Assembly: GCA_032249055.1 (NCBI GenBank)
Contig: JAVVGP010000006.1
Location: 1 to 21,967, forward strand
Direction: 5' to 3'
DNA length: 21,967 nucleotides
Origin: SCGC-AAA471-B05 sp032249055
GTDB lineage: Archaea; Thermoproteota; Thermoprotei; Gearchaeales; Gearchaeaceae
Positions 6,682-13,850 of the stretch are shown in pieces. A program made the translations under genes and the position numbers. How positions within the stretch are numbered: the first letter of the stretch is position 1; each line of letters opens with the position of its first letter. The notes under the pieces are model-generated. The model had not been told where the DNA came from. It did no database searches and saw only the letters and a program-made list of their open reading frames with translations.

Positions 6682-7258
6682 AATTTTAGTTACAGGAACA
6701 CCTTCGACTGGCAAGACTTCTTTTGCCTTAAAACTTTCTTTATTTTTTTATTTTAATTATTTTAATATAAATACATTAGCTTATTATTTACATTCATATA
6801 AATACTATGATAAAAAAAGGAACGCGCACGTCCTGGATTTGAATAAATTAAGTATTTTAATAAATAAATTGTTAGACTTACTACCAGATATAATTTTTGA
6901 TTCTCATATTTTAGATTGTTTTACTGAACAACTGGATTACGTCATAATCCTTAGATATGATCCACTTAAATTAGTACATAGACTTAAACTAAAAGGATAT
7001 TCTGAAAGAAAAATTAAAGAAAATGTCGAAGCAGAATTTTTAGGAATACTATCCAACGAATGTTTTTTGAAATTTAAGAAAGCAAAAATATTAGAAATTG
7101 ATGTGACGAACTCAAAGAAAATTTTTCCTGTCATAGTTAAAACAATTAAAACAAAAGTTAACTTTAAAAAATTTAAAAAAATAGATTGGCTAAGAATTTA
7201 TGAATCTAACAATAAATTAATAGAATTCATCAAATTTCAACTCTCAACTTCAAAATAA
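6674..7258 (+). CDS. AK6/Fap7-like adenylate kinase, ribosome-biogenesis NTPase
   Basis: A 194-residue P-loop kinase. The Walker A is GTPSTGKT (8-15), where most relatives have GTPGTGKT. The family's DSHILDCF segment, the VIILRYDP strand and the lid/helix GYSERKIKENVEAE all match AK6 (Fap7/hCINAP). In archaea and yeast this family acts in small-subunit maturation with uS11 and has adenylate kinase or ATPase activity. The GTG start lies inside the end of the thermosome gene in another frame, so the pair is probably translationally coupled. The C-terminus (about 150-194) is basic and may bind RNA. The 3' end overlaps the convergent pilus-locus gene by 22 bases. Confidence 0.87.
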   Translation: MTKILVTGTPSTGKTSFALKLSLFFYFNYFNINTLAYYLHSYKYYDKKRNAHVLDLNKLSILINKLLDLLPDIIFDSHILDCFTEQLDYVIILRYDPLKLVHRLKLKGYSERKIKENVEAEFLGILSNECFLKFKKAKILEIDVTNSKKIFPVIVKTIKTKVNFKKFKKIDWLRIYESNNKLIEFIKFQLSTSK

Positions 7259-8388
7259 ATAGTTTCATCTTCATAATTGAATGTTTTTATCTTTAAAGTT
7301 TTATCTTGGTTTGGTTTAAGAATATAAATTAAATTTTGTAAATCAGTAATTAAAATATCATTTTCTTCCATTAATTTCAATTTATTTGTTAACTCATTTA
7401 AAATTTTATAACTTAAAATTTTTTTAAATATAAAAAATTCTGTTTCTATTAAATTCTTTGTTAAAATAATATAGTTAAAATAATTATAAAATAATTTAAA
7501 AATCTCATTATTTAAATTCTCAAGTAATATAATAAAAGGTATATTAAGATTAATTATGTCTCCAATTTTCTTTAATAACTTTTCTCTTAAACTAACGTCA
7601 GGCGTATTGTAAATATAAGCAGGTGTATTTAAAAATAATACGTAATTATTTTCTTTTTTGTAGTTAATTAATAAAGTTTCCAATGTTAACATTTGCACTA
7701 AGACTTTTAATGAACTGTCTTTCCAATAATACAATGATAATAGAACATCATTAATGGTTTCATTTACCGTGGTAAAATCTATTTCCAATTCAGATAATAA
7801 TTCATCGTTTAATATCTTTTCAATCTTTTTTATTATGGTATTTCTTACCTCATTTTCATAAGTAGTTGTCAATACTACGCTAGCTAGCACATTCTTAATA
7901 TCTTTTAATTTTACTCTGTCAACGTATCTTTCTAATATTTTATTTAGAACCATTTTCTTTAAAACATTTGCTTCAACTATATTAAGATCACAAATCAGTA
8001 CCATTATATTAGCTATTAAATTTAAAAGAAAATTTTTATTAGAAACTTGGGATAAAAAATTTTCTAATGTATTTTTAATGTAGTATTTATTCAAAAAGTG
8101 TTCCTCCCTTAATATTTCATTATTCCAATCAATTAAAATTATATTAAAATTTTTTTCTTTCAATTTATTAAAAAGATAATAAATGAAATAGGGTATTAAA
8201 TTATAATTTTTAGTTATCAAAATTGCTTTATTATTAAGATTCAAATAAAATTTATCTAAAGTAAATTTATTATAACCTATGTCTATTTGAGAATTATTAA
8301 TATAATATTCTTTATAAATTTTTTTATTAAAAATGATTTTCTGTATTATATAAAATTTTTTTTGATTTATATTTTTATTATATATCAT
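7237..8388 (-). CDS. Possible degenerate VirB4/HerA-like ATPase, last gene of the pilus locus
   Basis: A 383-residue, very Asn/Lys/Ile-rich protein that I do not firmly recognise. The order of predicted strands and helices looks like a VirB4/HerA ATPase. AILITKNYNLIPYFIYYL takes the place of the P-loop and its helix, followed by NIILIDWNNEIL, which resembles the IDPHGEY strand. Then comes a long helical insert, NYVLFLNTPAYI where Walker B would be, and IILLENLNNEIF in place of the sensor strand. The Walker A Lys and the Walker B Asp-Glu pair are absent, so ATP hydrolysis is unlikely. It starts directly at the stop of the 128-residue gene before it. Lower-GC composition than neighbours outside the locus may exaggerate divergence. 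Confidence 0.35.
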   Translation of the reverse strand: MIYNKNINQKKFYIIQKIIFNKKIYKEYYINNSQIDIGYNKFTLDKFYLNLNNKAILITKNYNLIPYFIYYLFNKLKEKNFNIILIDWNNEILREEHFLNKYYIKNTLENFLSQVSNKNFLLNLIANIMVLICDLNIVEANVLKKMVLNKILERYVDRVKLKDIKNVLASVVLTTTYENEVRNTIIKKIEKILNDELLSELEIDFTTVNETINDVLLSLYYWKDSSLKVLVQMLTLETLLINYKKENNYVLFLNTPAYIYNTPDVSLREKLLKKIGDIINLNIPFIILLENLNNEIFKLFYNYFNYIILTKNLIETEFFIFKKILSYKILNELTNKLKLMEENDILITDLQNLIYILKPNQDKTLKIKTFNYEDETIYFEVES

Positions 8389-8775
8389 TTATAAATTATA
8401 TAAATAGAATAAAATATTATCGATTTTATCTTTTTTGACCGTGTCTATCTCGCAACCAAAAATTAATTTGATATAAAAAATTATATTATTAAAAATGTTC
8501 CTTATGTCTTTATCGTCCTTTAATAGACTTTTTTTGCAAATCAGTATGAATAATTCTGTTTCGATTTTATCTTTTAAATAATTTAATGGAACTAAAATTA
8601 TAACAGTTGTCCTTGTAGCTTCAAGATACTTCACAAGTTCTTGAAAAAGTTCATCTTTAAATTCTAATTCAGTTTTAGGTTCTAATTTTAGCAATGAATA
8701 AAAAAATTTGAAAATACCTTTTCTTTTTTTATAAATGATTGGAGAAAAAGAATCATGATTGTTTAATTTTATCAT
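8389..8775 (-). CDS. Unknown protein of the pilus locus (possible VirB4-type N-terminal domain)
   Basis: A 128-residue protein with no motif I recognise. It starts with a basic segment, then has an amphipathic helix (ELFQELVKYLEA), a strand TTVIILVP and a second helix-rich half ending near IFGCEIDTV. Order and spacing recall the small N-terminal alpha/beta domain found before the ATPase core in VirB4-type proteins. With the next gene adjoining at its stop codon, the two could be halves of one such protein. Its ATG overlaps the pilin stop (ATGA), so it is translated with the pilin. No signal peptide or membrane helix is obvious. Confidence 0.55.
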   Translation of the reverse strand: MIKLNNHDSFSPIIYKKRKGIFKFFYSLLKLEPKTELEFKDELFQELVKYLEATRTTVIILVPLNYLKDKIETELFILICKKSLLKDDKDIRNIFNNIIFYIKLIFGCEIDTVKKDKIDNILFYLYNL

Positions 8776-9005
8776 ACTATTCCAAGTTTTCTTGCTATTT
8801 CAGTTAATATATCATTTATTTGTTTTAAGAAATCATTAAAGGAATTTACTGCATTATTTGAAACAGAATTAAAGTAACTTTGTATGCCCATTAAAATTCC
8901 TGCAACTATGCTTAATATTATTGTAAAAGCAACTGCTGCAATTCCTAGCAAAAGTCCTTCTTCTACTAAAGGAGATCCTCTTTTGTTTTTTAATATCTTT
9001 TTCAT
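8772..9005 (-). CDS. Minimal type IV pilin-like protein (class III signal peptide)
   Basis: A 77-residue prepilin. The 10-residue leader MKKILKNKRG is basic and ends in Gly. The mature protein begins SPLVEEGLLLGIAAVAF, with Glu at +5, the arrangement cut by archaeal PibD/EppA prepilin peptidases. A single hydrophobic helix (about 18-40) is followed by only about 35 polar residues, so the mature pilin (67 residues) is as small as bacterial Flp pilins. I chose the ATG at 9005 over a TTG at 9020 because a TATA-like TTTTTATAC sits 24 bases upstream and the leader then has normal length. No prepilin peptidase gene is visible here. The product is presumably a filament subunit at the cell surface. 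Confidence 0.85.
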   Translation of the reverse strand: MKKILKNKRGSPLVEEGLLLGIAAVAFTIILSIVAGILMGIQSYFNSVSNNAVNSFNDFLKQINDILTEIARKLGIV

Positions 9006-9024
9006 GAAATATTTTAGCAAAAAG

Positions 9025-9033
9025 GTATAAAAA
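9025..9033 (-). promoter_or_regulatory. TATA-like element of the pilin gene
   Basis: TTTTTATAC on the minus strand is centred 24 bases before the pilin ATG at 9005, inside the 114-base gap that separates the pilin from the platform genes. This suggests separate, stronger transcription of the major subunit. A second TATA-like stretch (CTTTATACAC, about 9095-9104) lies farther upstream. Confidence 0.45.
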
Positions 9034-9119
9034 TTACCTAAAATAAGTGAGTAGAATTGCTTCTTTGTGATAAAAAATTGATCTAATTCAAGTGTATAAA
9101 GATTTCTTAGTTAATTGAA

Positions 9120-9752
9120 TTATCTAATACCGAATATGATAAATATAATTATTTGGAATGACCAATATATGCTAGAGACAAACAACAATTGAATTATCAC
9201 CTTATTTTTTTCAGAAAATAACAATGAAGATATTAATACAAATGCTAAACATAGTACATTAAATAAAACAATATCACTGAAATTAGGTATAATTTTAAAA
9301 TAATATTGTTTGGGAAAATTGATTCCATATGTAAAAAAATTAAGTAACCATGGAAATATTGAATATGTTAGGGCAAGCATAATATTTAAAATGGTTATCT
9401 TCATGTACAATTGTTCTAAAAATTGTCTTAAAGTTAAAAAGCTCTCGTTTATTTCGTATAGATAGTTAAAAATTCTTAATGCCTTATTTTTTTCTTTTTT
9501 AGGCAAATTCTCAATTTTTGAATAAAGTTCAAATATCTCAAGTAATTCTGGTACTTGTCTTTTAGTAATTTTAAAAGATTTGCTTAATGGTATTCCTTTA
9601 AGTAAATTTTCAATTTCTTTTTTTAATATTAAACGATATTGTGAATTTTTACGAATAAAATTATAAAAAGCCCTTTCGAATGACTCTAAATGATGTCTTG
9701 CTATTAAATATTCAGTGACATGTTTGAGCATGCTTATTTTGTTTTTTACCAT
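9120..9752 (-). CDS. Type IV pilus platform protein, second part (TadC/GspF-like)
   Basis: A 210-residue protein. Residues 1-110 are soluble and helical, with the T2SSF-like pattern of an amphipathic bundle around a KGIPLSKSF segment. Three hydrophobic helices follow at about 116-138, 155-180 and 186-208. This is one cytoplasmic unit plus membrane bundle of the inner-membrane platform that the assembly ATPase works on. Archaeal platform proteins usually carry two such units in about 500 residues. The first unit is the gene just upstream, which overlaps this one by 7 bases (ATGGTAA), consistent with coupled translation. Assignment rests on topology and position beside the ATPase, not on strong motifs. 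Confidence 0.6.
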   Translation of the reverse strand: MVKNKISMLKHVTEYLIARHHLESFERAFYNFIRKNSQYRLILKKEIENLLKGIPLSKSFKITKRQVPELLEIFELYSKIENLPKKEKNKALRIFNYLYEINESFLTLRQFLEQLYMKITILNIMLALTYSIFPWLLNFFTYGINFPKQYYFKIIPNFSDIVLFNVLCLAFVLISSLLFSEKNKVIIQLLFVSSIYWSFQIIIFIIFGIR

Positions 9753-10255
9753 TTTAATTTTTTTCTTAAATTATTAATTTTCTTAATTAAAATTAAAATT
9801 AACGGTATAATTAGCATTAATATTAAAAAATAATTAATTTTATAAAAGAAACTTCCTAATATCAATATTAAAGGTAAAATATAAATAATCGCCATAAATA
9901 TTGTTAAATATAAATTAAATTGTTGAATATAATTAAATATATAGTTTTTATTTTTTTCAATAATGTTTATAAGCTTTTTATAATCTATTTTATTAGAAAA
10001 TTCGAATATTTCTAATAAAGTTTTATAATCATAAAAATTATTTATTGTTGCTAGTAACTTTAATACTTTTAAAGGCATAATACCTTTTTCCTTAATCAAA
10101 TTATCTCCTATCGAATAAAAATGAGGAATATCATATAATTGCTTAGTTAAAAATTTTTTTAACGAAATTAATAAAAATATTTTTATTAAAAATAAGTTGG
10201 ATACATCAAAATCTGCTAAACTGCTATATTTATTAAATAATTTAAATTTAAACAT
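9746..10255 (-). CDS. Type IV pilus platform protein, first part (TadB/GspF-like)
   Basis: A 169-residue protein with a soluble helical region (about 1-115) that includes a GDNLIKEKGIMPLKVL stretch typical in character of T2SSF domains. Two membrane helices follow (about 117-137 and 140-159), with a short basic tail. Together with the next gene it matches a platform protein cut between its two repeats. It overlaps the ATPase gene by 8 bases and the next gene by 7. The sequence is extremely AT-rich, with many Ile, Lys and Asn codons. A frameshift in a once-single gene is possible, but the clean stop/start overlap favours a real split like that of Tad systems. Confidence 0.55.
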   Translation of the reverse strand: MFKFKLFNKYSSLADFDVSNLFLIKIFLLISLKKFLTKQLYDIPHFYSIGDNLIKEKGIMPLKVLKLLATINNFYDYKTLLEIFEFSNKIDYKKLINIIEKNKNYIFNYIQQFNLYLTIFMAIIYILPLILILGSFFYKINYFLILMLIIPLILILIKKINNLRKKLKW

Positions 10256-11969
10256 TACTTATTACTTCTTGAAGGTTTCTTATTTCGCTTAATATATTTT
10301 CGAATGTGGTTCTTTCTTCATTAATTATACGATTTATGAATATAATATCTTTTAATGCTTCTGTGTTGTGTAATAAATTATATTTTCCTTTTTTATAGAT
10401 AAGTTTTAGCTTGGGCCAGCTACCTTCCTCATTCAATCCACTTACTTCATAAACTTCGTTCAGATATCTAATAATTTTTTTATCTTTTATTTCTTTTTTC
10501 ATTCCTACTATAAAATTTAAAGAAGTTATGCTACTTGGATGAATTTTATATTGTAAAATCCATCTCTTTATTAATTCGTGTGGCGAAGAAGAATGGCATG
10601 TCATTAAACCTTTTAAACCTGCATGGATGGCCTGAAACATTGCTAAAGTATGCTCCTTTGTTTGTATTTCTCCTAAGAAAATCCAATCAGGAGAACGGTG
10701 GAGCATTTTAATTATCTCAACTTTCTTTTGTGAATATTTATTGGATACATCAATTGAACGCGTTTTTATGAATAATTTAAACTTCGAATCATTTGACGAA
10801 TAAAGTTCATCGATATCTTCCAAGTATATTTTCCGCCAATTCTCCTGTAAATATCGAGAGATAGCATGAGCAAAAGTTGTTTTTCCACTATTAGGTTCCC
10901 CGCAAATAACTATTACCGCTCTTTTTTTTAGACAATAAATAAGGAATGCTGCTATTTCTTTTTCGACGCTCCCTATTCGAATCAAATCTTGTAATGTTAA
11001 CATATTTTTCTTAAATTTTCTTATATCTATAGCTGTACTTTCTGTAATAGGGTATGTATCAATAGCAATTCTTAATTTTACGTTTGTATCTTGTAAGCTA
11101 ACTTTTACAGATGGATTTGAAGGGGTGATCTCTTCTCCAGTAACTAAACTTAGGAATGTTTTAAATTTTTCCACGTCTGTAGATGATAAGAAAATATTCG
11201 TAAAGCATCTGCCATATTTTTCATGATCTAAATAAACCCAATCATTTTCTTTATCTAAATAAATTTCTTGAACATTTTCATCAAGAATAGCAACAATTAA
11301 ACGAAGTAAATTATTACTGTATAATGACATTTTACTAAGAAGATTAAACTTGGTTTCAGGAAATCTTTTTCTATCTGTTATATTTACATAATAAATTATT
11401 TCAGAATTTTGATTTTCAAAGATATTTATTGTATAGCCCGTTCTACTAACTATTTCTTTAAGTTTATATGTCATGATAAGAGTATCATTTAACGTCACAT
11501 CAGGTTCGAAGATTCTGTTGTAAATTTCCTTTTCACCATATTCCATTTCATGTAATAAACATATTTCTTCAAAAAGATTTAACCTTGTTTTAGTAATAAT
11601 TTTCTTTATCATCTTTTCTTTTAAATCAGGGTATATTTCTAAAATTTTTATAGGATTATAAAAGAAATAATCATAAAAATTCTTTTCGATTCTATATTTT
11701 TTCATTAATATAAATTTTCTAATTTTGTTATTAAAATAATAAAAATTATTAAGAATTTTTTTGAAAATATTTTCATTGTATATTTTCATTGTTTTTAAAT
11801 TTGTAAAAATAATATTATAATTAAAATCTTTATTTATTTGTTTTATTATTTCATATAAACGTGCTCTGCAACCTTCTTTCTCTTCTAACCCAAATTCTTC
11901 ATAAGGACAAATAAAATTTATCGTATTATTCTTAATTAAAACTTTGCAACTGTTACAACCTTTTATCAT
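10248..11969 (-). CDS. Type II/IV secretion or pilus assembly ATPase (TadA/FlaI/GspE-like)
   Basis: A 573-residue ATPase that would power pilus assembly at the inner face of the membrane. Walker A is GEPNSGKT (357-364), an acidic Asp-box-like segment is LEDIDEL (about 383-389), Walker B is IFLGEI (430-435), and the His box HAGLKGLMTCHS lies at 449-460. These mark the VirB11/GspE superfamily. The N-terminus is unusual: four cysteines, Cys5-x2-Cys8-x12-Cys21-x12-Cys34, could bind zinc or an iron-sulfur cluster. Residues 40-200 form a helical region before the usual N-terminal ATPase domain. It overlaps the coiled-coil gene upstream by 17 bases and the platform gene downstream by 8, so it lies within an operon. 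Confidence 0.9.
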   Translation of the reverse strand: MIKGCNSCKVLIKNNTINFICPYEEFGLEEKEGCRARLYEIIKQINKDFNYNIIFTNLKTMKIYNENIFKKILNNFYYFNNKIRKFILMKKYRIEKNFYDYFFYNPIKILEIYPDLKEKMIKKIITKTRLNLFEEICLLHEMEYGEKEIYNRIFEPDVTLNDTLIMTYKLKEIVSRTGYTINIFENQNSEIIYYVNITDRKRFPETKFNLLSKMSLYSNNLLRLIVAILDENVQEIYLDKENDWVYLDHEKYGRCFTNIFLSSTDVEKFKTFLSLVTGEEITPSNPSVKVSLQDTNVKLRIAIDTYPITESTAIDIRKFKKNMLTLQDLIRIGSVEKEIAAFLIYCLKKRAVIVICGEPNSGKTTFAHAISRYLQENWRKIYLEDIDELYSSNDSKFKLFIKTRSIDVSNKYSQKKVEIIKMLHRSPDWIFLGEIQTKEHTLAMFQAIHAGLKGLMTCHSSSPHELIKRWILQYKIHPSSITSLNFIVGMKKEIKDKKIIRYLNEVYEVSGLNEEGSWPKLKLIYKKGKYNLLHNTEALKDIIFINRIINEERTTFENILSEIRNLQEVISNV

Positions 11970-12348
11970 TCATCCTTTTTGCCAAAAGAGGTAAATTTTC
12001 TTCTAATAAACGAAGAATATTATTTGTTTTATTTTCCAATTCTGATACTCGTTTTTCTAAGTTTTCTTCTTTAGATTTGTGACTTTCTAATAAAGTTTTT
12101 AAGTTATTAACATCAAAACTTAAACTGATAACTTCTCTTTCTAAATAAGCTAAAAGTTCTTTTTCTTCATTCTCTTCAGGTTGAGTTTCTTTTGGTAAAA
12201 GTTTTGCAATTTTTTCCTCTTCTACTCCTATAAATTTTAGAATGTCTTCAATATCTTTGATACTAATTTTCTTTTTAAGCAAAAAATTAACAAAATTAGG
12301 TAAATCTATTTTATATGGCATTTCCTTTTTTGACAATATAAGATACAT
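11953..12348 (-). CDS. Coiled-coil protein of the pilus locus, unrecognised
   Basis: A 131-residue protein. Its first part (about 10-50) has short helices with a KKKISIKDIEDILKFIG pattern. An acidic linker follows, and then a long heptad-type coiled coil (about 65-125) with regular Leu/Ile spacing such as LEKRVSELENKTNNILRLLEE. No membrane segment or signal is present. It lies between the TFB and ATPase genes and overlaps them by 38 and 17 bases. An internal ATG (Met10, at 12321) would shorten the first overlap to 11 bases. By position it could be a cytosolic accessory of the assembly ATPase, but I know of no family match. Confidence 0.62.
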   Translation of the reverse strand: MYLILSKKEMPYKIDLPNFVNFLLKKKISIKDIEDILKFIGVEEEKIAKLLPKETQPEENEEKELLAYLEREVISLSFDVNNLKTLLESHKSKEENLEKRVSELENKTNNILRLLEENLPLLAKRMNDKRL

Positions 12349-13270
12349 TATCCATAATTGAATAATGTTTTAAATTACAAACATATGCTATATCTTTCAA
12401 TGATAGTATTGGTTTAACTTTCATGGCATTGCTAATTTTTTTGTTTGCTAAATAAATTAATGCAGCGGCTATTATATACGGATTCCTTCCCTGAAGTTCT
12501 TTTATGTCTATTGAATTAAGTATATTTAATGCTTCTTTTTTAACAGAAGAAATGAAAAAAACATTTGAAGAATCTATTTTCCTAAGTCTTAATTTATTAT
12601 TTGTTATATCTGAGTTAGCTAATAATGTAGTATACCTTTCAATGTAGATTTTTATTAGATCTTTGAGACTTAAAGAATTGTTAAGTATTTCTTTATTAAT
12701 AAGAAATGCACACCATCCTATTTTGCTTTTAGTAACCCTATGCCCGTGCTTTTCAAATATTTTTGTGATTTCTGTTAAATTAACTACTTTATTTGCTGTC
12801 TCAAGTCTAAGAATGAGGAAAAGACATGCAGCTAATATTGTAGTATAAGTAAACTTAAAGGTCGATTTCTTTAATTCTTTTGCTACTTTAGAAAATAATA
12901 TTGCTGTGTCTATAACATGTTTTTTACTTAAGTTTAATTCTGAAGAAATTTTGTTTAATGTATTTAGAAGTCTACCATTAAGAATGGAAGATGCTTCGAA
13001 TATTTTTATTTTTTCATCTATTCGTTTCATTATTTTAAATTTTTCTTGCTCTTTTGGGGGTAAAGGTTTATTTAAAACATCTAAAAAAAGCCCAGAAGAT
13101 GAATAATTAATTTTACCGCCCAAAGGTAACGTAGGAAATATTTTTTCTTCTTGTATTTCGTTGTTTTCTAAATTTAGATAAGAGTAAACTAATCCGCAAC
13201 TTGGGCATACAACACTATTTTCTTTAGTCCTGATTAATTCCGCATTACATTTTTCACACAATTTTCTCAT
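12311..13270 (-). CDS. Divergent transcription factor B (TFB) paralogue heading the pilus locus
   Basis: A 319-residue protein with the TFB layout. The N-terminal zinc ribbon has Cys5/Cys8 and Cys22/Cys25. A linker containing PLGGKINYSS follows, and then two cyclin-fold repeats (about 100-190 and 205-310), the first with the FTYTTILAACLFL helix and the second with NPYIIAAALIYLANKK. TFB bridges the TATA-TBP complex and RNA polymerase. The usual B-reader WRAF-type sequence is not evident and the linker is short, so this is probably a specialised paralogue. A TATA element 25 bases upstream supports the ATG at 13270 over a TTG three bases earlier. Being first in the pilus locus suggests it controls this or other gene sets. 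Confidence 0.82.
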   Translation of the reverse strand: MRKLCEKCNAELIRTKENSVVCPSCGLVYSYLNLENNEIQEEKIFPTLPLGGKINYSSSGLFLDVLNKPLPPKEQEKFKIMKRIDEKIKIFEASSILNGRLLNTLNKISSELNLSKKHVIDTAILFSKVAKELKKSTFKFTYTTILAACLFLILRLETANKVVNLTEITKIFEKHGHRVTKSKIGWCAFLINKEILNNSLSLKDLIKIYIERYTTLLANSDITNNKLRLRKIDSSNVFFISSVKKEALNILNSIDIKELQGRNPYIIAAALIYLANKKISNAMKVKPILSLKDIAYVCNLKHYSIMDNVSYIVKKGNAI

Positions 13271-13290
13271 CAATAATGTTTATGAATTTA

Positions 13291-13299
13291 TTTTATAAG
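13291..13299 (-). promoter_or_regulatory. TATA box of the TFB / pilus operon
   Basis: CTTATAAAA on the minus strand is centred 25 bases before the ATG at 13270, implying a leaderless transcript for the TFB gene and the overlapping genes behind it. It lies in a 157-base divergent spacer shared with the SmAP3-like gene. Confidence 0.55.
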
Positions 13300-13397
13300 C
13301 TACCGAGATACAAAATTTATAATTAGAGATTAAGTTTCGTATTTTCTAAATTATTTTTAGTATACAGAGAGATAACTAAAAGTGAAAATTAATTAAC

Positions 13398-13406
13398 TTT
13401 TTAATT
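13398..13406 (+). promoter_or_regulatory. TATA-like element of the SmAP3-like / TGT operon
   Basis: TTTTTAATT is centred 26 bases before the GTG at 13428. With normal archaeal spacing the transcript would start at the GTG, which supports this unusual start. The nearer ATG at 13414 is out of frame and hits a stop after five codons. Confidence 0.42.
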
Positions 13407-13427
13407 AATAAATATGAATAAAATAAC

Positions 13428-13847
13428 GTGAGTCTTCCCATCAGAACAAAATTTTCATCTGAGATTCAGAGTATAATTGATAAAGAAGCCGAAATCATTA
13501 CCACCCAGGGTAAAAAATATGTGGGGAAAATTACTGTTATTGACCCTGAAAATTTTAATATAATATTAAATGAAGCTAAAGATGAATCAGGTAATGTTTA
13601 TTCCATGATCATATTACACGGAGTTATTGTAGCTGAAATAAAATTACTAAGTAGACATATAGATCTTAAAAGTTTAGCAGAAAAACTTGAAAAATTTTTC
13701 CCAAGACTTGTTAGTTATGATGAAGTTTCAAAAGTAATAACTGTTGCTGATAAAGTTAGAATTCTGCCTAACGGAACTGTTGAAGGTGTTGGTCCAATAG
13801 CAGATAAAGTAAGGGCAATTTGTAGCGATTTTTTTAAAACTTCATAG
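13428..13847 (+). CDS. Sm-like archaeal protein with extra C-terminal domain (SmAP3-like)
   Basis: A 139-residue protein. Residues 5-75 form an Sm fold: strand KYVGKITVIDPENFNIIL corresponds to Sm1 with its Asn loop, and MIILHGVIVAEI to Sm2. Residues 80-139 form a second small alpha/beta domain (KFFPRLVSYDEVSKVITVAD onward). This two-domain architecture matches the SmAP3 type known from Pyrobaculum, whose rings bind RNA. The start is a GTG. The next gene, archaeosine TGT, begins four bases after the stop, so the two are co-transcribed; a shared tRNA-related job is a reasonable but untested inference. Confidence 0.82.
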   Translation: MSLPIRTKFSSEIQSIIDKEAEIITTQGKKYVGKITVIDPENFNIILNEAKDESGNVYSMIILHGVIVAEIKLLSRHIDLKSLAEKLEKFFPRLVSYDEVSKVITVADKVRILPNGTVEGVGPIADKVRAICSDFFKTS

Positions 13848-13850
13848 TAG

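Noticed and set aside
9746..9752. Sequencing frameshift splitting one platform gene
   Set aside because: The ORFs meet in a neat ATGGTAA start/stop overlap and each has its own complete soluble and membrane unit, so a real split is more likely; reads would settle it.
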